Source of the DNA: Syntrophobacterales bacterium
GTDB lineage: Bacteria > Desulfobacterota > Desulfobaccia > Desulfobaccales > 0-14-0-80-60-11
DNA: 62,333 nt
Direction of reading: 5' to 3'
NCBI GenBank assembly: GCA_023229795.1
Contig: JALNYP010000018.1
Coordinates: 1 to 62,333 of the forward strand
Shown here: one piece after another, positions 25,921 through 34,037 of the stretch
Numbering within the stretch: position 1 is the stretch's first letter
How the letters are laid out: every line of letters begins with the position of its first letter
Translations under genes and position numbers: made by a program
Notes under the pieces: generated by a model
What the model saw: only the letters and a program-made list of their open reading frames with translations
Databases searched by the model: none
Told to the model about the DNA's origin: nothing

Positions 25921-25952
25921 ATGTAGGGTGCGTCCCACGCACCAAAAGAAAT
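25921..25952 (+). repeat. left flanking inverted REP of the RAYT element
   Basis: This 32-bp sequence begins ATGTAGGGTGCGTCCCACGC and is internally palindromic (GGTGCGT/ACGCACC). It matches the reverse complement of 26511-26542 at 31 of 32 positions. It ends seven bases before the transposase start codon. Confidence 0.85.
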
Positions 25953-25958
25953 GCATTT

Positions 25959-26561
25959 ATGCCAGAATATCGACGAGCCAGGACTAAAGGGGGAACCTAT
26001 TTCTTCACGGTGGTCACGCACCTGCGGAGGCCCATATTGACCACGGAAGTGGTCCGGGCGGCATTGCGGGAAGGTATTCAGAAAACCCGGCAAACCTTGC
26101 CGTTCACAATCGAAGCCTGGGTATTATTGCCCGATCACCTGCACACTATCTGGACTTTGCCGCCGGAGGATCATAATTACTCGGCGCGTTGGGCCATCAT
26201 CAAGCGGCAGGTCACCAAAAGTTGCGAAAAGCAATTCAGTAACCAGGAACCTCTCAGCAGTTCAAAGCAGTGGCGCAAAGAAAGCGGCCTCTGGCAAAGG
26301 AGATTTTGGGAGCATCAAATCCGGGATGACCTGGATTTCGAACGCCATATGAATTATCTGCATTGAAATCCGGTGAAACATGGCTATGTCGGGAGAGTGG
26401 CGGAGTGGCCGTATTCATCGTTCCACCGGCTGGCGTCCCAGGGGATTTATCCCCCGGATTGGTGCGCAGAAACACTTGCCGAAACTGATTCCAATTATTT
26501 TTGGCGAATGATTTCTCTTGGTGCGTGGGACGCACCCTACATGAGGCTCCTTCAGAGATGA
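25959..26561 (+). pseudogene. REP-associated tyrosine transposase (RAYT, IS200-like), interrupted by TGA
   Basis: The start ATG 25959 gives MPEYRRARTKGGTYFFTVVT, the usual RAYT N-terminus. PDHLHTIWTLP holds the HUH metal-binding His pair. The stop TGA at 26364-26366 interrupts the hallmark YIHxNPVKHGYV: the frame reads NYLH, TGA, then NPVKHGYVGRVAEWPYSS and continues for another 65 codons. RAYTs usually have Tyr, Phe or Trp at that position, and one change of TGG to TGA explains it. The catalytic Tyr is expected in the first part. Inverted REP copies on both sides complete a REPtron-like unit. No SECIS-like hairpin follows this TGA, so I consider the gene inactivated. It may still have mobilised the REP copies seen elsewhere in the window. 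Confidence 0.85.
26511..26542 (-). repeat. right flanking inverted REP of the RAYT element
   Basis: Inverted copy of 25921-25952 with one mismatch. It overlaps the last codons of the broken transposase frame, so the frame's final residues are REP-derived. Confidence 0.85.
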
Positions 26562-26615
26562 GCGGCGGCGCTTATTCCCTATATTCCGGGGAAAATAACC
26601 AGGGCCGCGCCATTC

Positions 26616-26644
26616 TTGGGTGGAAACCGGGGTGCGGTTATAAT
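26616..26644 (+). promoter_or_regulatory. candidate promoter of the NAPRT gene cluster
   Basis: TTGGGT (26616-26621), 17-bp spacer, perfect TATAAT (26639-26644). The -35 is weak. Confidence 0.4.
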
Positions 26645-26717
26645 AAGATAGATTTTTATTGAGGATAAGCCCGGTTGCGTGATGCATTCCGAATAACCGT
26701 CGATCCTTGAGGTGACT

Positions 26718-28091
26718 TTGTCTCAACGGCCTTTGGGCGAGCGCCTGGCGCTTTTAACCGATCTCTACCAACTGACCATGGCGGCCTGCTACTTCGATCA
26801 GGGCATGCGCGAGGAGGCCACCTTCAGCCTGTTCATCCGCAAGTATCCGGCTGCTCGCAGTTACTTTGTGGCGGCCGGCCTGGCCGAGGCCCTGGAATAT
26901 CTGGAAACCCTGCGTTTTGCCTCTGAAGATCTGGCCTATCTCAAATCCACCGGCCTCTTTCAAGCCCCCTTTCTGGACTATCTTGAAGGCCTGCGCTTCA
27001 CCGGCGCGGTCCGGGCCCTGCCCGAAGGCAGCATTTTTTTCACGGATGAGCCCATCCTCGAAGTCAGCGCCCCCATCCTCGAAGCCCAACTGGCCGAGAC
27101 CTTCATCATCAACGCGGTCAGCTTCCAGAGCCTGATCGCCACCAAGGCCTCCCGGTCCACCGTTGCCGCCCAGGGCAGGCCCCTGGTGGATTTTTCCCTG
27201 CGGCGCACCCACGGCAGCGACGCCGGGCTCAAGGTGGCCCGGGCCACTTACCTGGCAGGGTTTTCAGGTACCAGCAATGTCCTGGCGGGCAAGCTTTACG
27301 ACATCCCCATCTTCGGGACCATGGCCCATTCTTACATTACAAGTTTCCCTAAGGAAATCGATGCTTTCCGGGCGTTTGTCCGAAATTTCCCTGACCATAC
27401 CACCCTCTTGATAGACACTTACGATAATATTTCCGGGGCCCGCAACGCCGCGGCCGTGGCCAAAGAGATGGAGGCCAGGGGCGAGCGGTTGGGGTCTGTG
27501 CGTCTGGACAGCGGCGACATGACGGCCATCAGTAAAGAAGTCCGCCGGATCCTGGATGATAACGGTCTCGACTACGTCCGCATCCTGGCCAGCGGCGGCT
27601 TTGATGAACATAAAATCGCCCGGGCCTTGGCCGACGGAGCCCGGATTAACGCCTTTGCGGTAGGCACCAAAATCGGGGTCTCGGCGGACGCCCCGTATTT
27701 TAACATTGCCTACAAACTGGTGCGCTATGCCGGCCGGCCGGTGATGAAACTCTCCGCCGGCAAGGCCACCCTGGTGGACCAAAAGCAGGTCTTTCGAACC
27801 TTTGGCGATCAGGGTAAGATGCAGGGAGATATCATCGCCTTGCGGGATGAGGCCGGGCCGGCGGGCGTCCCACTATTGGAGCCGGTGATGGCTGACGGCC
27901 GGCTCACCCGGCCCCGCCCCACGCTTTCGGCGTGCCGGGACTATTTTCAGGATCAATTTGCCCGGCTCCCCGAGGCCCACAAGGCCCTTAAAGACCCCGT
28001 TCCCTACCCGGTGACCTTAAGTCCCGGGCTGGAAGCGCTGCAATCCCGGGTAATCAGGGAACTCCGGCAGCGGGAATTAGGAGAAAACTGA
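26718..28091 (+). CDS. pncB: nicotinate phosphoribosyltransferase
   Basis: The enzyme makes nicotinate mononucleotide from nicotinate and PRPP in NAD salvage (Preiss-Handler). It has the N-terminal ALLTDLYQLTMAACYF, the phosphoribosyl-binding DFSLRRTHGSDAGLKVARA, FGTMAHSYI and DSGDMTAISKEVRRILD. The C-terminus has the family zinc-less tail. I choose TTG 26718 because GAGGTGA at 26709-26715 is a near-perfect SD; the GTG at 26712 lies within it. About 458 residues. It is the first gene of a tight cluster with DedA, a nucleoside phosphorylase and DUF1786. Confidence 0.94.
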   Translation: MSQRPLGERLALLTDLYQLTMAACYFDQGMREEATFSLFIRKYPAARSYFVAAGLAEALEYLETLRFASEDLAYLKSTGLFQAPFLDYLEGLRFTGAVRALPEGSIFFTDEPILEVSAPILEAQLAETFIINAVSFQSLIATKASRSTVAAQGRPLVDFSLRRTHGSDAGLKVARATYLAGFSGTSNVLAGKLYDIPIFGTMAHSYITSFPKEIDAFRAFVRNFPDHTTLLIDTYDNISGARNAAAVAKEMEARGERLGSVRLDSGDMTAISKEVRRILDDNGLDYVRILASGGFDEHKIARALADGARINAFAVGTKIGVSADAPYFNIAYKLVRYAGRPVMKLSAGKATLVDQKQVFRTFGDQGKMQGDIIALRDEAGPAGVPLLEPVMADGRLTRPRPTLSACRDYFQDQFARLPEAHKALKDPVPYPVTLSPGLEALQSRVIRELRQRELGEN

Positions 28092-28095
28092 TCTT

Positions 28096-28707
28096 ATGGG
28101 ACTGACTGAAGCCCTCTGCTACTATAATACGCTGCTCATCAATCAATGCAGCTACATCGGCATTTTCTTGCTGATGACTCTGGAATCCATGGTTTTTCCC
28201 ATTCCCAGCGAGCTGGTCATGCCCTTTGCGGGCTTTTTGATCTTTACGGGAGAATTCCACGTGCTGCCGGTGATCATCGCCAGCACCCTCGGATCCATCA
28301 TGGGCTCGCTCATATCCTACGGCATGGGGATGCTGGGGGAGCCGGTGGTGCTGCGCTACGGCCGCTATCTGCTGCTCAATCCGCACCATTTGGAGTGGAC
28401 CAAGAAGTTTTTCGACCGCCACGGCGGCAAGACTATCTTCATCTGCCGCTTCATCCCGGTGGTGCGCCACCTCATCTCCATCCCCGCGGGACTGGCCCGC
28501 ATGTCGCTCCTCCCCTTTATCCTCTATACCGCGGTGGGCGCCACCTTATGGAACGGCTTCCTGACCTACCTGGGGGTGCGGCTCAAAGAGAACTGGTGGA
28601 TTATCCAGCGCTATACCCACATTCTGGACTATTTTGTGGTGGCCGGCCTGATCGGCGTTACGGTTTATTTTGTCTGGAAGCTCAAGGGTGCACGGAAACC
28701 CGCATGA
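28096..28707 (+). CDS. DedA family membrane protein (VTT domain)
   Basis: This 203-residue polytopic protein belongs to the DedA/SNARE-associated family, recently tied to undecaprenyl-phosphate or lipid flipping. Signatures are FPIPSELVMPFAGF near residue 35, the re-entrant hairpin, and the conserved CRFIPVVRHLISIPAGLARM. C-terminal helices follow (FVVAGLIGVTVYFVWKL). It starts 4 bp after pncB and its stop overlaps the next gene (ATGA), so all are cotranscribed. The substrate is not known. Confidence 0.93.
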   Translation: MGLTEALCYYNTLLINQCSYIGIFLLMTLESMVFPIPSELVMPFAGFLIFTGEFHVLPVIIASTLGSIMGSLISYGMGMLGEPVVLRYGRYLLLNPHHLEWTKKFFDRHGGKTIFICRFIPVVRHLISIPAGLARMSLLPFILYTAVGATLWNGFLTYLGVRLKENWWIIQRYTHILDYFVVAGLIGVTVYFVWKLKGARKPA

Positions 28708-29501
28708 GGAGTAACTCCGAAACGCCGGTAAGTTCGGGAGCCTATAAGGCCGCGAGCCTGCCCGGTGAGGCCGTTATCAACCCGACCCGGGAGGCCTGGG
28801 ACGCGCCCGTGACGGACCGGGTGATCCTCACCTTTACCCTGCCTGACTACAAATCTCTCTGCCGCCTGGCCCAGCCCGCCTCACCGCCGCGCTATATCTA
28901 TAACTGCGCCTTGCGGGAGGGTGCCTGGGAGGACAAACCTCTCACCCTCACGGCGCCCGCTTTGGGCGCGCCTTATGCGGTCATGCTCCTGGAGAAGCTC
29001 ATCGCCCTCGGGGCCCGTATGGTCCTGGCCCTGGGGTGGTGCGGGTCCCTCCAGCCCGGCCTGGCCATCGGCGACCTGGTGCTCCCCCAGGCCGCAGTGA
29101 GCACCGAAGGCACCTCCCGGCATTATCCCCTGGAGGATGGCGCCCCGATGGCCCCGGACCAGGACCTCTACCGGCTCCTCAGGCAAGAAATAAGCGCGGC
29201 GGACACCGCCTGGCAGGAAGGCACGGTCTGGAGCACCGATGGTTTTTATCGGGAAACCGTGGAGCTGGTTACCCGCTACCAGGCCCAGGGAATCCTGGGG
29301 GTGGATATGGAGATGTCGGCCCTGTTCACCGTGGGCCGCTTCCGGCAGGTGCCGGTGGCGGGTTTGCTGGTGGTGTCCGATGAGCTGGCCACCCTGAGCT
29401 GGCAGCCCGGATATCGTTCCGAGCGCTTTCGCCGGGCCCGGGGCCAAGCCGCCCGGCTGGTGTTGGCCGCGGCCGCGGCCTGGGGAGGCGGCCATGCTTA
29501 A
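28704..29501 (+). CDS. nucleoside phosphorylase
   Basis: This 265-residue protein belongs to the PNP/UDP phosphorylase superfamily, which cleaves nucleosides with phosphate. The N-terminal 40 residues are an extra tail; then VILTFTLPD..., VLALGWCGSLQPGLAIGDLVLP, WSTDGFYRE and the signature GILGVDMEMSALFTVGRF..VAGLLVVSDEL. The Asp of VSDEL is the purine/pyrimidine-type catalytic position. Base specificity cannot be read from sequence. Start ATG 28704 overlaps the dedA stop; the longer upstream frame is antisense-like shadow sequence. Its last codons overlap the next gene. Confidence 0.88.
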   Translation: MRSNSETPVSSGAYKAASLPGEAVINPTREAWDAPVTDRVILTFTLPDYKSLCRLAQPASPPRYIYNCALREGAWEDKPLTLTAPALGAPYAVMLLEKLIALGARMVLALGWCGSLQPGLAIGDLVLPQAAVSTEGTSRHYPLEDGAPMAPDQDLYRLLRQEISAADTAWQEGTVWSTDGFYRETVELVTRYQAQGILGVDMEMSALFTVGRFRQVPVAGLLVVSDELATLSWQPGYRSERFRRARGQAARLVLAAAAAWGGGHA

Positions 29502-30552
29502 AGGGTCGCTCCTGGCCATGGACGTGGGCGGCGGCACCCAGGATATTTTTATTTGGGAGCCGGAGCAGACCGTGGAAAACGGCGTCAAGCTGGTCCTGCC
29601 GGCCCCGACCCAGGTCCTGGCCCGGCGGATACGGCGGATCACTCCCCAGGGACAGGCCCTGTTCGTCAACGGCCGGGTGATGGGCGGCGGCCCGGTGACC
29701 GCGGCGGTGCGGAACCATATGGGCCACGGCCTGCCGGTCTTTGCCACGCCCGAGGCGGCCTACACCTTCAGCGACCGCCTGGAGGTCGTCCAGGATTGGG
29801 GGGTTAAGCTCACCGAGGATCCGCCCTCGGGCGTCGCCACCGTGACTCTGGGGGACGTGGACCTGGACAGCCTGCGCCAGGTGCTGGCGGCCTTCGAGGT
29901 GCCGTTTCCCAGCCACTTCGCGGTGGCGGTGCAGGACCACGGCTTTTACCCCCAGGGCAGCAACCGCCGTTTCCGCTTCCAGTGCTGGGAAAACTTTCTG
30001 GCCCAGGGCGGCCGGCTGGCGGACCTGGCCTACCGGGAGCCCCCGGCTCATTTCACCCGGATGGTAGCCGTCGCCGAGGCCGTTCCCGGGGTCATGCTGA
30101 TGGACACCTGCGCCGCGGGCGTCCGGGGAGCGCTTCTGGATCCCCAGGCCCGGGAACGCCAGGCGACCGGCCTCACGGTGGTCAACCTGGGCAATGCCCA
30201 TACCTTTGCGGCCCTGGTCCGGGGCGACCGCCTCCTGGGGATTTACGAACATCACACCGGGCTGCTGAGTCCGGACAAGCTTTTTGCCCATTTGGACCGC
30301 TTTCAACAGGGCAAGCTGACCAATGAGGAAATTTTTGACGACCAGGGTCATGGCTGTGCCTATGTCCCGGATTTCAGAGCAGAAAGCTCATTCGCCTTTA
30401 CGGTCATCACCGGCCCGCGCCGGCGTCTGGCCCAGGGCTGGCCGGGGGTCATGGCCGCACCCTTCGGGGACATGATGCTTTCCGGTTGTTTCGGCCTGGT
30501 GGCGGCTTTCCTGGAGAAGGCAGATAACTTGGCAGCGTTGCCCCTCTCTTGA
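29494..30552 (+). CDS. DUF1786 family protein, actin-like ATPase fold candidate
   Basis: This 352-residue protein belongs to the DUF1786 family, mainly known from archaea and anaerobic bacteria and once annotated as a pyruvate-formate-lyase activating enzyme without evidence. The N-terminus AMDVGGGTQDIFIWE resembles the phosphate-1 loop of ASKHA proteins. GLTVVNLGNAHTFAAL (near 225) would be the phosphate-2 loop, and MMLSGCFGL a third Gly-rich turn. No radical-SAM Cys motif is present. SD GGGAGGCGG precedes the ATG, which overlaps the phosphorylase by 8 bp. Its position suggests a role in nucleoside or cofactor salvage (inference). Confidence 0.8.
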   Translation: MLKGSLLAMDVGGGTQDIFIWEPEQTVENGVKLVLPAPTQVLARRIRRITPQGQALFVNGRVMGGGPVTAAVRNHMGHGLPVFATPEAAYTFSDRLEVVQDWGVKLTEDPPSGVATVTLGDVDLDSLRQVLAAFEVPFPSHFAVAVQDHGFYPQGSNRRFRFQCWENFLAQGGRLADLAYREPPAHFTRMVAVAEAVPGVMLMDTCAAGVRGALLDPQARERQATGLTVVNLGNAHTFAALVRGDRLLGIYEHHTGLLSPDKLFAHLDRFQQGKLTNEEIFDDQGHGCAYVPDFRAESSFAFTVITGPRRRLAQGWPGVMAAPFGDMMLSGCFGLVAAFLEKADNLAALPLS

Positions 30553-30613
30553 CACGGGCGCATCCGGCGGAGACTAAGTCCATTCGATCAGCCGGCAGGA
30601 GGAGAAGGACCAC

Positions 30614-31456
30614 ATGGAAATTAAATTTTGGGGCACCCGGGGTTCCATCCCGGCTCCCGGTTCGCATACGCTGGAGTTCGGCGGCAATACTACTTGCGTT
30701 GAAGTGGTCCTGCTCAACGGCCAAAGGGTCGTGATCGACGGCGGCACCGGCTTTCGCCTCCTGGGCCAGCATCTTACGGCCATCAACGATCCTTGCCATT
30801 TCCATCTCCTCCTCACCCACGGCCATTGGGATCACCTGCTGGGTATCCCGTTTTTTGAGCCCATTTATCGTGAAACCACCGAGGTCACCGTGGACGGCTG
30901 GCCCCCGGCCTTCCAGGCCATGACCCGGGTGTTCGACAGCCACATGGGAGACGGTTTTTTCCCGGTAGCCTTTGACCATCTCAAGGCCAGGATCGATTAT
31001 CTCAATAACCTGGCCCATGGCCCCCTGGACCTGGACGGCGTGGTCATCGACGCCATGCGACTCAATCATCCCCAGGGCGGCCTGGCCTTCCGCTTTCAGG
31101 AGGGCAAGCACACCATGGTGTTCATCACCGACAACGAATTGGGGGCCGCCAGAGGCCGGCGCATCCCCGAATTCGTGGATTTTTGCCGGGGCTGCGACCT
31201 CTTGATCCACGATGCCCAATATCTGCCCGGGGAAATCGCCGACCGCCGCGGCTGGGGCCACTCCACCTATGAAGAGGTGGTGGACCTGGCGCAGCAGGCC
31301 GAAGTGCACAACCTGATCCTCACGCATCACGATCCCAGCCGCACCGATGCCGAGGTGGAACAGATCGTGGCCCTGTCCCGGGAAATGGTTGCGGGCCGGA
31401 AGAACCCGCACTATGTCGACGCCGCTCGGGAAGGCGCCTGTTTCCGACTGCCCTGA
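30614..31456 (+). CDS. metallo-beta-lactamase-fold hydrolase (PhnP/cyclic-phosphodiesterase-like)
   Basis: This 280-residue MBL-fold enzyme starts MEIKFWGTRGSIPAPG, typical of the group that includes phosphoribosyl cyclic-phosphate phosphodiesterases and RNase Z-like enzymes. The di-metal site THGHWDH has H69, H71, D73 and H74. Further His/Asp ligands are FITDNELG, LIHDAQYLP and LILTHHDPSRTD. The N-terminal EFGGNTTCVEV is common in this subfamily. SD AGGAGGAG precedes the ATG. It lies ~60 bp after DUF1786, in the same direction. The substrate is unknown; a phosphodiester is likely. Confidence 0.88.
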   Translation: MEIKFWGTRGSIPAPGSHTLEFGGNTTCVEVVLLNGQRVVIDGGTGFRLLGQHLTAINDPCHFHLLLTHGHWDHLLGIPFFEPIYRETTEVTVDGWPPAFQAMTRVFDSHMGDGFFPVAFDHLKARIDYLNNLAHGPLDLDGVVIDAMRLNHPQGGLAFRFQEGKHTMVFITDNELGAARGRRIPEFVDFCRGCDLLIHDAQYLPGEIADRRGWGHSTYEEVVDLAQQAEVHNLILTHHDPSRTDAEVEQIVALSREMVAGRKNPHYVDAAREGACFRLP

Positions 31457-31512
31457 GGGCCGGAATCCGGCCGGTTTCGCCACCCCCCATTTCCTTCTGA
31501 AAGGTTCAGCCC

Positions 31513-32088
31513 ATGGATGGCTTCTGGTTAGCCCTGGCCCTGATTTTTGTGGCCGAACTGGGTGATAAAACTCAATTAGTGGCATTGTTGCTGGCCACCC
31601 GCTACAAAGCGGGCGTCGTCCTGGCCGGCGTCTGCGTCGCGACCCTATTGGTGCACGCCCTCTCCGTGGTCCTGGGAGAACTCGCTGGCCGGCTTCTGCC
31701 CCATGGCTGGATCGTGCTCCTCTCGGGCCTGGCCTTTATCGGCTTTGCCGCCTGGACCGTGCGTGGCGACCGGGTGGAGGATGAAAACGGCCGGATCAGG
31801 AGCTTAAGCTCGCCGTTTCTCATCGTGGCCATCACCTTTTTCCTGGCCGAATTGGGGGACAAGACCATGTTGGGTACCGTGACCCTGGCCAGCCAATACC
31901 CCCCCGTGCAGGTCTGGATCGGCTCGACCCTGGGCATGGTGCTGTCCGACGGCCTGGCGATTTGGGTGGGCCAGGCCCTGGGGGCCCGGCTGCCGGAAAG
32001 GGCGGTGAAGATCGGCGCCGCCGTCATTTTCCTGGCTTTCGGCCTGTTCTATCTGGTCCAGGGAGTGATGGCGCTCCGGCAGACATGA
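31513..32088 (+). CDS. GDT1/UPF0016 family (TMEM165-like) cation transporter
   Basis: This 191-residue membrane protein of six predicted helices has the duplicated signature of the family, ELGDKTQLVALLLATRYK near residue 16 and ELGDKTMLGTVTLAS near residue 117. Homologues export Mn2+ or exchange Ca2+/Mn2+ for protons. The acidic and Lys residues of ExGDKT are intact in both halves. The 56-bp leader is too short for a yybP-ykoY manganese riboswitch, so regulation must be at another level. It lies in the same direction as the MBL gene. Confidence 0.92.
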   Translation: MDGFWLALALIFVAELGDKTQLVALLLATRYKAGVVLAGVCVATLLVHALSVVLGELAGRLLPHGWIVLLSGLAFIGFAAWTVRGDRVEDENGRIRSLSSPFLIVAITFFLAELGDKTMLGTVTLASQYPPVQVWIGSTLGMVLSDGLAIWVGQALGARLPERAVKIGAAVIFLAFGLFYLVQGVMALRQT

Positions 32089-32215
32089 GGGACCTGCCGG
32101 GTGGAAAAGCTCTCCGGCCGGACCTTAAGCCTCTGGCCCCTTTCTTTTGGCCGGCGATTTTAGTAAACTAAGGCCAACCAGTTACCATTATTCAGATTTT
32201 TTCAAGCAACCGTTG

Positions 32216-32241
32216 GTAGGGCGGGCGTCCCCGCCCGCCAC
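32216..32241. repeat. REP-like palindrome
   Basis: GTAGGGCGGGCGTCCCCGCC-type palindrome upstream of aroK, a member of the GTAGGG family. A degenerate 7-bp-period repeat (TTGAACCTTGACATTTGAAC) follows at about 32300-32322. Confidence 0.55.
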
Positions 32242-32334
32242 TATTTTGCGGGCGCGAGCGGCCCTCTGTCCCTTTTCAGCCTGGGGCGCGGTGCGCACTT
32301 TGAACCTTGACATTTGAACTTCTCCAGGAATCTC

Positions 32335-32898
32335 ATGACGCCGGCCCCTCATCCCGATAACCCGCCCAACCTGGTCCTCATCGGCTACCGGGCCACGGGC
32401 AAGACCTCCGTGGGGAGCCGGCTGGCCGAGATCCTGCACCGGCCCTTCGTGGACCTGGATCAGGTTTTGGTGGCAGAGGCCGGCCGGCCCATAGTCGAGA
32501 TTGTGGCCGCGGGCGGCTGGGCCGAATTCCGGCGGCTGGAAAAAGAGTTGGCGGCACGCTACCGCCACCGCCGGGGATTGGTCCTGGCCACCGGCGGCGG
32601 TGTCGTCCTGGACCCGGACAATGTGGCGGCCCTCCGGGAAAACGGCGTTATCATCTGGCTGACCGCGGACCCGGACATCATCCAGGCCCGCCTGGGCCAG
32701 GATCAGCCCCGCGACGCCAATCGCCCCAGCCTCACCGGGAGCGATACCATCGGGGAGGTAACCCAGGTGCTGAAGCAGCGCTACCCGCTCTATCAGGCCG
32801 CGGCCCGGCTCATCGTGGACACCACGGACCGCTCCATCGAGCAGGTGGTGGACCTGGTACTGACGGCTTTACGCAAGGAGGCCAACCTTGGCGGGTAA
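32335..32898 (+). CDS. aroK: shikimate kinase
   Basis: The enzyme phosphorylates shikimate at O3 in the aromatic pathway. The Walker A GYRATGKTSVG is near residue 17. The shikimate-binding DLDQ follows, with the Arg of EFRRLE and the GGG of ATGGGVVL. The lid region holds RDANRPSL. About 187 residues. ATG 32335 has CCAGGA upstream; an in-frame ATG at 32314 is upstream of that. The aroC start lies inside its last codons, giving translational coupling (11-bp overlap). Confidence 0.94.
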   Translation: MTPAPHPDNPPNLVLIGYRATGKTSVGSRLAEILHRPFVDLDQVLVAEAGRPIVEIVAAGGWAEFRRLEKELAARYRHRRGLVLATGGGVVLDPDNVAALRENGVIIWLTADPDIIQARLGQDQPRDANRPSLTGSDTIGEVTQVLKQRYPLYQAAARLIVDTTDRSIEQVVDLVLTALRKEANLGG

Positions 32899-33940
32899 TA
32901 CTTTTGGACGGGTGTTTCGGGTGACCACCTGGGGCGAATCCCATGGGCCGGCGTTGGGAGCGGTCATTGACGGTTGTCCGCCCCGTTTGGCCCTGAGTGC
33001 GGCCGACATCGAAGCCGAACTGGAACGGCGCCGCCCCGGTGTCCAGGCCCACGCCACCAGCCGCCGGGAGCCGGATAAGGTGGAGATCCAGTCGGGGGTC
33101 TTCGAGGGCCTGACCACCGGCACCCCCATCAGCCTGATCATTTACAACCGCGACGTGAAAAGCCAGGATTACGACGACCTCAAGTGCGTCTTTCGTCCCG
33201 GCCACGGCGATTTTACTTATCAGGCCAAGTATGGCATCCGGGACCATCGCGGCGGAGGCCGGGCTTCCGCCCGGGAGACCGCGGCTCGGGTGGCCGCAAG
33301 CGCGGTAGCCCAAAAGGTGTTGGATAAAGAGGGCATCCGGGTGCTGGCCTATACCCTGGAATTAGGCGGGGTGCGGGCCCAGAACCTGGACGAGAACCGC
33401 ATCTGGGACAACCCTTATGGCTGTCCCGACCCGGAGGCGGCGGTGGCCATGGAGGCCCGGGTCCAGGCCGTACGGGGCCAGGGCGATTCCCTGGGCGGCA
33501 TCGTCCAGGTGCGGGTCCGGGGCTGCCCCCCGGGGTTGGGGGAGCCGGTCTTCGATAAACTGGACGCGGCCCTGGCCGGCGCGGTCATGTCCGTGGGCGC
33601 GGTGAAAGGCGTGGAGATCGGCGCTGGTTTCAGTGCCGCCCGCCTGCTGGGCTCCGAAAACAACGATCCCCTGATCCCCGGGGGGTTCGCCGCCAACCGG
33701 GCCGGTGGCATTCTGGCGGGAATCTCCAACGGCGATGAGATCGTGCTCACCGCTGCGGTGAAACCCATCCCTTCCATCGCCCGGGAACAACAGACCATCG
33801 ACCTGGAGGGGCGCCCCCGCACCCTCAAAGTCAAAGGGAGACACGACATCAGCGCCATTCCCCGCATCATTCCCGTGCTCACGGCCATGGTGCGCCTCAC
33901 CCTGGCGGACTTTCTCCTGCGTCAGAAGGCCATTTTATGA
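32888..33940 (+). CDS. aroC: chorismate synthase
   Basis: The FMN-dependent enzyme turns EPSP into chorismate. The signature GESHGPALGAVIDGCPP is near the N-terminus, followed by RPGHGDFTYQAKYGIRDHRGGGRASARET. The C-terminal RHDISAIPRIIPVLTAM is conserved. 350 residues, tetrameric in relatives. Start is TTG 32888 with strong AAGGAGG five bases upstream, inside the aroK end. Part of aroK-aroC-tyrA-serS. Confidence 0.97.
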   Translation: MAGNTFGRVFRVTTWGESHGPALGAVIDGCPPRLALSAADIEAELERRRPGVQAHATSRREPDKVEIQSGVFEGLTTGTPISLIIYNRDVKSQDYDDLKCVFRPGHGDFTYQAKYGIRDHRGGGRASARETAARVAASAVAQKVLDKEGIRVLAYTLELGGVRAQNLDENRIWDNPYGCPDPEAAVAMEARVQAVRGQGDSLGGIVQVRVRGCPPGLGEPVFDKLDAALAGAVMSVGAVKGVEIGAGFSAARLLGSENNDPLIPGGFAANRAGGILAGISNGDEIVLTAAVKPIPSIAREQQTIDLEGRPRTLKVKGRHDISAIPRIIPVLTAMVRLTLADFLLRQKAIL

Positions 33941-33958
33941 ACGGTGATTTTTCCTTTT

Positions 33959-33980
33959 GTAGGGTGGGCACTGCCCACCA
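33959..33980. repeat. REP-like palindrome
   Basis: GTAGGGTGGGCACTGCCCACC, between aroC and tyrA. Confidence 0.6.
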
Positions 33981-34037
33981 TCTTCCTTATAAAAACAGCC
34001 CGGCACTGCGATGCCGGACTTGCTGTGGGTTTCCCGC

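Noticed and set aside
26364..26366. TGA in the RAYT gene as a second selenocysteine codon
   Set aside because: The position is aromatic in the family, no Cys is expected, and no G-loop hairpin lies at the right distance. A TGG-to-TGA change explains it.
28146..28703. N-terminal extension of the nucleoside phosphorylase
   Set aside because: It is a shadow of dedA; the ATGA at 28704 gives a normal coupled start.
31457..31512. manganese riboswitch before the GDT1-type gene
   Set aside because: The gap of 56 bp is too short and lacks the conserved loops.
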